Of a DNA stretch of 64,000 bases, positions 10,886-17,347 are shown piece after piece. The stretch's first letter is position 1. Each line of letters begins with the position of its first letter. Under the pieces are notes generated by a model. The model had not been told where the DNA came from and searched no databases. It worked only from the letters and a program-made list of their open reading frames with translations. This DNA comes from Selenomonadales bacterium 4137-cl (GTDB lineage Bacteria > Bacillota > Negativicutes > Sporomusales > UBA7701). The stretch spans positions 1-64,000 of the forward strand of contig JAUOZS010000002.1 in NCBI GenBank assembly GCA_032334055.1, read 5' to 3'. The translations under genes and the position numbers were made by a program.

Positions 10886-12004
10886 ATGCTTGCGCTTCAG
10901 TTGAATATATTTATGGTTATATTACTGTCTATCGTTGCCGGACACGCATATTCCAAGCTTGATAGAAAAAAGCAAGTCCACCGGTTGTTTTTTTTGTTAA
11001 TACTCTTAACTCTGTTAACATTGGTATTGGAAATCCTGAGTGTGGCGTTAAATTCCGGTTATTATCCCAATTTTATTGTTGCCCATAAGCTGGTTGATAC
11101 ATTAGGGTTTGCATTGTCGCCGTTAGTACCTATTTGTGCCGTGTCATACGTATATAAGAGAACGAACAAATATAAAAAAGTGAATAGCAAAGCTTTTTGG
11201 CTGGCTATCCCGTTCTTTGTAAATGGCATCATATCAGTTGGCAGCTTTAGTTTTGACTGGATATTCAGCATAACTCCTGAAAACGTGTACGTTCGGGGGC
11301 CGCTGTTCTTTGTTTCACCGCTAACCTATTACTTTTATTACACAGTAAACTTAGCGGTCTTATGTGCTGCCCGCAAGAAGTTTAGCAAGGAAGAGCTGCT
11401 TATACTCGGCATGCTCACGATAATTCCTGCGGTGATGTCTGTCTTTCAGTTGTATTACTTTATTTTTTTGACCATCTGGAATAGCACGGCCATTGCCGTG
11501 ATAATTAACTATATTTTTATTATCCACAGTCAGACGAAGATTGACCCGTTAACGGGCCTGAGGAACCGTGTCGCGTATAACGAATACATTGAAGGTTTGC
11601 GAGGGAAAAGAAATATAGTTTTATCGGTAGTGACTATCGACCTGGACGACTTCAAAAGCATTAATGATACCCATGGTCATCACGAGGGAGATAAAGTATT
11701 GCGGATATTCGCCGGGCAGTTAGAAGACATATTTGAAGGGAAAGGAGTTCCCATCCGCTTGGGTGGTGATGAGTTTGTCGTCTTGCTCGACGAGAACCAA
11801 AGAGCTGTGGTAGAGACGTATATAAAAATACTGAACGATAAGATCAATGCTTATAATTTGCGAAGCGAACTGCCTTATCGGATTAAATTCAGCTATGGCC
11901 TGACGGTATTTGACGACAGGTATAACAGCGTGGATGAGCTTATCCGTCACAGCGACAAGCTTATGTATATAGAAAAGCAGCGAAGAATCGACGGGGATAA
12001 TTAA
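10886..12004 (+). CDS. Membrane diguanylate cyclase (GGDEF)
   Basis: A 372-residue inner-membrane enzyme predicted to make c-di-GMP from two GTP. Residues 1-210 contain about seven hydrophobic segments forming an unrecognised membrane sensor; residues about 215-372 are a GGDEF domain with DPLTGLRNR at its start, DLDDFKSINDTHGHHEGD and the intact active-site RLGGDEF near residue 293. The position of the inhibitory I-site RxxD reads EGKG, so product feedback is probably absent. The gene is clearly richer in A+T than its neighbours. The nearest purine-rich site (AAGGAAGTGA) is 15 bases from the ATG, a weak start. It may supply ligand for the two riboswitches in the window. Confidence 0.92.
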   Translation: MLALQLNIFMVILLSIVAGHAYSKLDRKKQVHRLFFLLILLTLLTLVLEILSVALNSGYYPNFIVAHKLVDTLGFALSPLVPICAVSYVYKRTNKYKKVNSKAFWLAIPFFVNGIISVGSFSFDWIFSITPENVYVRGPLFFVSPLTYYFYYTVNLAVLCAARKKFSKEELLILGMLTIIPAVMSVFQLYYFIFLTIWNSTAIAVIINYIFIIHSQTKIDPLTGLRNRVAYNEYIEGLRGKRNIVLSVVTIDLDDFKSINDTHGHHEGDKVLRIFAGQLEDIFEGKGVPIRLGGDEFVVLLDENQRAVVETYIKILNDKINAYNLRSELPYRIKFSYGLTVFDDRYNSVDELIRHSDKLMYIEKQRRIDGDN

Positions 12005-12049
12005 ACGACAACCGGCATGAATGAAATTACTCCGAGCGCCAGGATGCAA

Positions 12050-12072
12050 AGAGCGGAATACCGCTCTTTTTT
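12050..12072 (+). terminator. Terminator of the diguanylate cyclase gene
   Basis: A 7-bp stem (12050-12056 with 12061-12067) with loop AATA, followed by TTTTT. Confidence 0.75.
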
Positions 12073-12275
12073 GTTTGTCCCTTCCTTCCCGTTGCGAAGC
12101 CTGCCACGCGTCGGCACGGCTCGCGGTATCGGTTCACGGACAAAGATTCTCTGGCCCTCCGCGGTCGGGAAAACCAAATTATTTTTCCTTAATTTTGAAA
12201 AATATCAATAATTTACAAGGAAATTATTGGTAAATGTCGAAGAAGTTCTTACATATAGAAAGGGTGTGAAGCCTC

Positions 12276-13055
12276 TTGTTGTCTTTCGGTCGTGTCACCG
12301 TCCGGCTTACCGCGGTCGTCCTCTGCTTGGCTATCGTCTTTTCCTCCGGTGTCGCCCAGGCGTTCAGCTTTTCGACAACAACCTCCCGCGCCGTCAATCA
12401 CGCCTACATACCCGCCGGCACAATCGTCCCCTGCGAGCTTATCACGCCCCTCAACTCGGGCCGCAACTACCAGGGCGAGCGGGTGCTGTTCAAAACGACC
12501 GGCGCCGTCCAGGTCAACAGCGTCACGGTCATCCCCATCGGCGCCGCCGGGGAAGCGATTGTCTCCGAGGTCAAAAAGGCCGGGGCCTTTGGGAAGGGCG
12601 GCAAGATCGCGATAACGACCCGCTCCGTCAAGGCTGTCAACGGCGTCGATGTTCCGGTGGCCTTCAACCTTGAAAAAAGCGGCGGGGGAGAAGGCGGCTG
12701 GGTAATTCCGGCCTTCCTCGTGATATCGATCTTTGCCGGCTTTGTCCGGGGCAAGAACCAGGACCTTCCCGCCGGCACGAGGTTCAGCGTCGCGGTGGAG
12801 AGCGATTACGACCTGGGCTGCGAGCCCGATCAACTGGCGGAAGTGATGATCGACCCCAACAGCAGGAAAACGGCCGTCGCGCCGGCAGCCCCCCAGAAAG
12901 CCGCCGTGCCCGACATCATGACAGTCGACCAAGCCGCCGCCTACCTTCAGGTATCGCCCGAAACGGTGCACTACCTCATCAACGAGGGCAAACTGAGGGC
13001 CATCAAAGTCGGCGACGGCTACCGCATCAAGAAAAGCGACATCGACAACATGTGA
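12276..13055 (+). CDS. Exported protein with C-terminal excisionase-type HTH
   Basis: A 259-residue protein with contradictory parts. Residues 1-29 form a signal peptide (hydrophobic core LTAVVLCLAIVFSSG, cleavage after AQA). Residues 35-195 resemble a beta-rich periplasmic domain (VNHAYIPAGTIVPCELITPL and a glycine-rich hydrophobic stretch at about 140-160). Residues about 212-259 match the HTH_17/excisionase DNA-binding fold: MTVDQAAAYLQVSPETVHYL followed by the wing KVGDGYRIKKSDID. DNA binding outside the cytoplasm makes no sense, so the hydrophobic regions may anchor it with the HTH inside, or the fold may bind something else. It starts at TTG 12276, with a second TTG right after, behind AAAGGGTG. 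Confidence 0.75.
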   Translation: MLSFGRVTVRLTAVVLCLAIVFSSGVAQAFSFSTTTSRAVNHAYIPAGTIVPCELITPLNSGRNYQGERVLFKTTGAVQVNSVTVIPIGAAGEAIVSEVKKAGAFGKGGKIAITTRSVKAVNGVDVPVAFNLEKSGGGEGGWVIPAFLVISIFAGFVRGKNQDLPAGTRFSVAVESDYDLGCEPDQLAEVMIDPNSRKTAVAPAAPQKAAVPDIMTVDQAAAYLQVSPETVHYLINEGKLRAIKVGDGYRIKKSDIDNM

Positions 13056-13063
13056 CGGGAACG

Positions 13064-13092
13064 AAAAAGCCACGAGTGATCGTGGCTTTTTT
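13064..13092 (+). terminator. Terminator of the exported HTH protein gene
   Basis: A 12-bp stem (13064-13075 with 13080-13091) with loop GTGA and a T-tract continuing into TTTTTTGTTTGT. Confidence 0.85.
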
Positions 13093-13107
13093 GTTTGTGC
13101 CGATACC

Positions 13108-13316
13108 TTTGCGGGGGCGCAAACGCCCGGCTCCTGTCCTCCGGCCGAACGCGCCGTATGGCTCGCGGTTTCGCCCGCCGGCGCCGTCGTCAACTGTCGT
13201 CCGTGACAGATGACTCCTCTCGCGGCCGTCCATGGCCGCTCGCGCCGCATGCTCACCGCTTCGCCAACGGCGCGTACCAGCCTCCGCAACGTCGCCGTCG
13301 TTTGCGCCCCCGCAAA
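13108..13316 (+). repeat. Repeat family A, full copy 1
   Basis: A 209-bp element bounded by a perfect 18-bp inverted repeat (13108-13125 with 13299-13316). Inside are two hairpins with near-identical loops: CTGTC-gtccgt-GACAG (13194-13209) and GCGGCC-gtccat-GGCCGC. Conserved blocks include GAACGCGCC, GCTTCGCCAACGGCGCG and AGCCTCCG. Two diverged copies lie at 33977 and 35293 in the same orientation. No gene is supported inside. Confidence 0.8.
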
Positions 13317-13436
13317 ATTGAAAGAAACACATTACTTTTTAGTGACCAAAAAAGAATTGAGAAAGAAGGGAATGTAATTATAGAACAGAAGTGTCAGTAG
13401 GGAAATGAATTTTACGGAAGGTAAAAATGGCGAAAG

Positions 13437-14126
13437 ATGAAAGCATACGATGGCACATTTATTCATGGTATTGACCTAAAAAACTGGTATCCCGTACATA
13501 ATATTTCTCTAGCTGGTTCTCTCATGTCACCTGATTATTTGGCTTTGATTGATTCTGGAATTGGCGCAAGTCATCTTAGCTTAAGAGAGGCATCCCTATC
13601 AGATATTTCAAATGCGAAAATTCCTTCTGGGGCTGTAACACCTCGATCTGTGCAAACAATAATTATGGCTTCAATTATTAAGAGCACAGGTGGGGTGGGC
13701 TTTGGTTTAACCAATACGCAATCGCTTATGACTTCGGAAATGCAAGAAGTGTTACTAAAAGCAAATGTCGAATTAGAATTTGAGAGACTTAGGCGCATAG
13801 TCGCTTCTGACGCTGCAAGTCGCTTATCCTGCATATGGGTTGCTGAAAATAACCGAATCGGAGAGGCTCATATTAGAAAGATGCTGGGAGTTTCAACATA
13901 TATTGTTTCTGTCGATATTCCTGAAGCTCTTCGAGTAACCAAGGTGGATACGGACTGGTTTGATTTATACTGCCATGATCCAAAAGAAGAATATATTCAT
14001 AAATATTGGTCGTCATTAGAATGCACAAGTATTCCCAAATGGGAGTTTCTGGTTGAAGGCATAGTCAGGCTAACTGAGGAGAGACAGATAGATTATATTA
14101 AAAAGTTTGGTGCAAAAATCCCGTAG
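13437..14126 (+). CDS. Hypothetical protein, possibly DUF2441-like, AT-rich
   Basis: A 229-residue protein that I do not recognise with certainty. The middle (FERLRRIVASDAASRLSCIW, then a VSVDIPEALRVTKVDTDWF stretch and WEFLVEGIVRL) recalls DUF2441-type proteins, some of which sit on the ADP-ribosyltransferase fold. There is no signal peptide or membrane segment. The gene is markedly AT-richer than its neighbours, with A/T-ending codons, and lies between a repeat and a terminator, suggesting transfer. The start is uncertain: ATG 13437 has only GAAAG close by, and an out-of-frame ATG at 13427 is better spaced from GGAAGG. Confidence 0.55.
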   Translation: MKAYDGTFIHGIDLKNWYPVHNISLAGSLMSPDYLALIDSGIGASHLSLREASLSDISNAKIPSGAVTPRSVQTIIMASIIKSTGGVGFGLTNTQSLMTSEMQEVLLKANVELEFERLRRIVASDAASRLSCIWVAENNRIGEAHIRKMLGVSTYIVSVDIPEALRVTKVDTDWFDLYCHDPKEEYIHKYWSSLECTSIPKWEFLVEGIVRLTEERQIDYIKKFGAKIP

Positions 14127-14207
14127 GATGACCATATAAATTGAAGTATGACTTGAAGGGTATGGACAACTTTTTGTTCCCAAAAGGATTGAAGGTTTTT
14201 TCCTTTT

Positions 14208-14233
14208 AGAGCGGGTACCCCCGCTCTTTTTTC
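14208..14233 (+). terminator. Terminator after the AT-rich gene
   Basis: An 8-bp stem (14208-14215 with 14220-14227) with loop TACC, followed by TTTTTC. Confidence 0.8.
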
Positions 14234-14304
14234 ATTGCCGGGAGGTTGAGCGCCCACTCCCGGCGTATATATAAAAAATTACCAACAACCGGGAGTGATT
14301 ACCC

Positions 14305-14736
14305 TTGGATCATCTTTGGCTTGTTTTCGCGCTGTTGTCGGCGGGGACGGCGGCGTTGGTGGCGATTTTCGGCAAGATAGGGTTGCAGGGTATCGACGCC
14401 AATACGGCGACCGCGGTGCGGGCGGTTATCATGGCTTTGTTCCTGGTCGGCGTTGTGGCTTTCCAGGGGACGCTGAAGGACATCCCGGCCATCATCGCCG
14501 ACCGGAAGGCGATTACGTTCATCGCCCTGAGCGGTGTGGCGGGGGCGACGTCGTGGCTGTTCTACTTCCTCGCCCTCAAGTACGGCAACGTCTCCCAGGT
14601 CGCCCCCGTCGACAAGCTCAGCGTCGTCATGGCCACCGTCATCGCCGTCCTCTTCCTCGGCGAAAAAGTCAGCCTCCTCGGCGGCGCTGGCGTCGTCCTC
14701 ATCGCCCTCGGCGCCATCCTCGTCGCCCTCGGCTGA
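14305..14736 (+). CDS. Half-size EamA/DMT-family transporter
   Basis: A 143-residue inner-membrane protein with about five hydrophobic segments, equal to one EamA repeat of the drug/metabolite transporter superfamily. Diagnostic segments are GKIGLQGIDANTATAVRA, FYFLALKYGNVSQVAPVDKL and VLFLGEKVSLLGGAGVVLI. Full EamA transporters have two such repeats, so this must act as a homodimer. It starts at TTG 14305 behind GGGAGTGA. Codon endings change from G-rich in the first half to C-rich in the second. The substrate is unknown. Confidence 0.85.
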   Translation: MDHLWLVFALLSAGTAALVAIFGKIGLQGIDANTATAVRAVIMALFLVGVVAFQGTLKDIPAIIADRKAITFIALSGVAGATSWLFYFLALKYGNVSQVAPVDKLSVVMATVIAVLFLGEKVSLLGGAGVVLIALGAILVALG

Positions 14737-14764
14737 CAGCCTGACCGGTACCGCGAAAAGATAA

Positions 14765-14790
14765 GAGCGCCGTCAAAACTGACGGCGCTC
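14765..14790. terminator. Hairpin between convergent genes
   Basis: A perfect 10-bp stem (14765-14774 with 14781-14790) without a clean T-tract on either strand; a probable shared terminator. Confidence 0.5.
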
Positions 14791-14812
14791 CCGTATCCGG
14801 TTCGCTTATCCC

Positions 14813-15271
14813 TTACTTCACCCTTGTCCAGGTTCCCACGACCACCATCGAATCGTTGTCGTTGGCGTGCTTGTAAAAGTAATCGATCCTATCGTTTTTG
14901 CTGTCGTATGTACCATCGTTGAACCCGTCCTCATCGACGCAGTGGATGGTCTTATTGTCGTAGCCGATCACCCCGGCGAAGTTTTCCGCGACCTTGCCGG
15001 TTTGCTTCGTCCCGTAAAAGATTCTGCCCTTCTGCTCCGTTATGACGATCTTCATATCAGGAGCCGAGCTGCCGATGGCTTTTATTCTCCCTTCCTTGTC
15101 GAGAGTATCGTTCGCCCGCCCGTGCTTAACCGCATCGTTCCCCTTTAACAGAGCCACGCCCTCGGACGCGACCGTCCAGGTCCCTACCAGATTGGGGATC
15201 GGATTGGCGAAACAGACCGACTGACCCAGTACGAACACGAGAAGAGTGATACCAAGCAGCACTTTTTTCAT
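14813..15271 (-). CDS. Exported lipocalin-like hypothetical protein
   Basis: A 152-residue protein with a signal peptide (MKKVLLGITLLVFVLGQSVC, cleavage after CFA near residue 22). The mature part begins NPIPNLVGTWTV and ends MVVVGTWTRVK; two GTW motifs and alternating strands suggest a small beta-barrel of lipocalin or calycin type. No catalytic motif is visible. GAAAGGGG precedes the ATG. It stands alone, convergent with the EamA gene and divergent from the PhzF gene. In a diderm cell it would lie in the periplasm. Confidence 0.65.
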   Translation of the reverse strand: MKKVLLGITLLVFVLGQSVCFANPIPNLVGTWTVASEGVALLKGNDAVKHGRANDTLDKEGRIKAIGSSAPDMKIVITEQKGRIFYGTKQTGKVAENFAGVIGYDNKTIHCVDEDGFNDGTYDSKNDRIDYFYKHANDNDSMVVVGTWTRVK

Positions 15272-15431
15272 AATACGACCCCTTTCGTCAAAAAAGTAAA
15301 ATACTGCTTATAGTATACCGTCAACTGGCAATTATTTCAACCGAGCCCTCCCGCCGACCCGGTCGGGGTGACGGTACCCCATAAAGCCGCTTACACGCGA
15401 ACGCCCAACAACAGCAAAGGAGTGAAACCTC

Positions 15432-16223
15432 ATGCGAATCCCCATTTATCAGGTCGACGCCTTCACCGCCGAGCCCTACAAAGGCAACCCCGCGGCCGTC
15501 TGTCTCCTCGACAAAGCGGCGGACGAGGCGTGGATGCAGTCCGTGGCCGCCGAAATGAACCTGTCCGAAACCGCCTTCATCTTCCCCGAAGGCGACGGCT
15601 ACCGGCTGCGCTGGTTCACGCCCAAAAGCGAAGTCAAGCTCTGCGGCCACGCCACCCTCGCCACCGCCCACGTCCTCTTCACGGAAAAGGGCGTGCCGCG
15701 CGATAAGCCGATCAACTTCCACACCCTGAGCGGCCTGCTCACCGCCCGCTATGCCGACGGCCTCATCGAGCTCGACTTCCCCGCCTCCCCCGTGGCCCCC
15801 TGCGAAGCGCCGCCAGGGCTTGTCGAGGCTCTCGGCGTACGGCCGGTCTTCGTCGGCCGCGGCGACGAAGACTATCTCGTCGAAGTCGCCACCGAGCAAG
15901 AGGTCCGCGCCGCCGCTCCCGACTTCGCCCGCCTCGTCAAAACGCCCTGCCGGGGCGTCATCCTCACCGCCCCGTCCCGCACCGGCGATTACGACTTCGT
16001 CTCCCGCTTCTTCGCCCCCGCCGTCGGCGTCAACGAAGACCCCGTCACCGGCTCGGCCCACTGCCGCCTCGTCCCCTACTGGCAAAGCAAGCTCACCAAG
16101 GAAGCCTTCACCGCCTACCAGGCCTCGGCGCGGGGCGGCTTCCTCAAAGTCGCCGCCAGAGGCGACCGCGTCAGCATCCGCGGCCACGCCGTCACCGTCC
16201 TCGCCGGCGAACTGCTGGCCTAG
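15432..16223 (+). CDS. PhzF-family isomerase/epimerase
   Basis: A 263-residue cytoplasmic enzyme of the PhzF family (diaminopimelate-epimerase fold). It begins IYQVDAFTAEPYKGNPAAVC, has the catalytic Glu46 in NLSETAF and the paired-lobe motifs KLCGHATLATAHV and DPVTGSAHC. Most members outside phenazine clusters act on unidentified small molecules, and no phenazine gene is nearby. AAAGGAGTG gives the start. A strong terminator follows, so it is a single-gene unit. Confidence 0.9.
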   Translation: MRIPIYQVDAFTAEPYKGNPAAVCLLDKAADEAWMQSVAAEMNLSETAFIFPEGDGYRLRWFTPKSEVKLCGHATLATAHVLFTEKGVPRDKPINFHTLSGLLTARYADGLIELDFPASPVAPCEAPPGLVEALGVRPVFVGRGDEDYLVEVATEQEVRAAAPDFARLVKTPCRGVILTAPSRTGDYDFVSRFFAPAVGVNEDPVTGSAHCRLVPYWQSKLTKEAFTAYQASARGGFLKVAARGDRVSIRGHAVTVLAGELLA

Positions 16224-16260
16224 CCGCCCTTCGGGGCCGAAACGCCCCTTAATATGCATC

Positions 16261-16290
16261 AAAGCCTCAACCATAGGGTTGAGGCTTTTT
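16261..16290 (+). terminator. Terminator of the PhzF-family gene
   Basis: A perfect 12-bp stem (16261-16272 with 16277-16288) with loop ATAG and a T-tract. Confidence 0.85.
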
Positions 16291-16357
16291 CATGTTGTCG
16301 CACCTGATAATTTCTCTCGCCGCCGCAAAAGCTATCAGCCAGAAAGGAGCGTTAAAT

Positions 16358-16918
16358 ATGACGAAAAAGAAAATCGCCAATATCCCCTTCGGGCCGTATA
16401 TCGCCGTCCTCGCCGGGGCCACCGTCAACGGCAAGCCCAACTACGCCACCCTCGGCGCCTACGGCGTCGTCAGCCAGCGGCCGGTGCTGTACATCTCGCT
16501 GAAAAACTCCCACTACACCACAGCGGGCGTGGTCGAGAACGGCTTCTTCAGCGTCAACGTCCCGGCCTCGGCAGATGTCGCCAAAACCGACTACTGCGGC
16601 ACCGTTTCCGGCAAAGACATCGACAAGTCGGCGGTGTTCGAGTCCTTCTACGACGAAGCGGGCAACGCGCCGCTGATAAAGGAGTGCCCGATCAATTACC
16701 TCTGCAAGGTCATCCAGACCATCCCCATCTTCGACTTCACGATGTTCCTCGGCGAGATCGTCGCCGCCTATGCGGACGAGGACTGCCTGGAGAACGGGGT
16801 GCCGGACGCCCTGAAAGCGAAACCGACGATGATGATGGCTTTCGGTTATTTCGATATCAAAGACAGAATAGGGACAGTATTCAAAGCCTGCGGCGGCAGT
16901 CGCCCTCACTCCCCGTAA
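16358..16918 (+). CDS. Flavin reductase-like FMN-binding split-barrel protein
   Basis: A 186-residue protein of the flavin-reductase split-barrel family. NIPFGPYIAVLAGATVNGKP near the N-terminus, GVVSQRPVLYISLK and VVENGFFSVNVP are typical flavin-pocket and strand segments; the middle has YCGTVSGKDIDKS. AGAAAGGAGC sets ATG 16358. Related proteins in anaerobes bind FMN and pass electrons to rubredoxin or nitroreductive partners, but the partner here is unknown. The last 13 bases overlap the 3' end of the convergent VOC gene. Confidence 0.85.
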   Translation: MTKKKIANIPFGPYIAVLAGATVNGKPNYATLGAYGVVSQRPVLYISLKNSHYTTAGVVENGFFSVNVPASADVAKTDYCGTVSGKDIDKSAVFESFYDEAGNAPLIKECPINYLCKVIQTIPIFDFTMFLGEIVAAYADEDCLENGVPDALKAKPTMMMAFGYFDIKDRIGTVFKACGGSRPHSP

Positions 16919-17289
16919 ACCTGGATCAGATTCCCGCAGGTGTCGTCGAACAAGGCAATCGTGACAGGGCCGGCTTTGGTCGGGGTCAGGGTAAACGTCA
17001 CGCCCAGCTTTAGCAGGCGGTCATACTCCCCGGCGACATCGTCGCTCGCGAAAGCGGTCGCCGGTATGCCCTGGTCGCGGAGCGCCTTCTGGTAAATTTG
17101 GGCCGCCGGGTTGCCGTTCGGTTCGAGGACGAGCTCCGCCTCGTCGGGCGCTTCCGGCGACACCACCGTCAGCCATCTGGCATCCCCCAGCGGGATGTCG
17201 TTTTTTTTCTCAAACCCCAGCACCTCGGTATAGAACTTCAAGGCTTTCTCTTGGTCGGCCACGAACACGCTGCTCAGTTTAATTTTCAT
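16906..17289 (-). CDS. VOC/glyoxalase-family protein
   Basis: A 127-residue protein of the vicinal-oxygen-chelate superfamily. It opens KIKLSSVFVADQEKALKFY, with EVLGFEK, ELVLEPNGNP, the second beta-alpha-beta module from FASDDVAGEYDRLLKLGV, and ends in DDTCGNLIQVYGE, a common place for a metal ligand. Members include glyoxalases, dioxygenases and antibiotic-binding proteins; this one cannot be assigned further. GGGAGGACAAGC precedes the ATG at 17289. It may share transcription with the phosphotransferase gene upstream (59-base gap). Confidence 0.85.
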   Translation of the reverse strand: MKIKLSSVFVADQEKALKFYTEVLGFEKKNDIPLGDARWLTVVSPEAPDEAELVLEPNGNPAAQIYQKALRDQGIPATAFASDDVAGEYDRLLKLGVTFTLTPTKAGPVTIALFDDTCGNLIQVYGE

Positions 17290-17347
17290 GCTTGTCCTCC
17301 CTATGCTGTGAAAGGCTGGTGGCTTTCTTGTATCGGGGGATAGTATG

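Noticed and set aside
12227..12673. An overlapping 148-codon frame with ATG ahead of the exported HTH protein
   Set aside because: Its product is Arg/Gly-rich. The neighbouring frame encodes a signal peptide and a complete domain.
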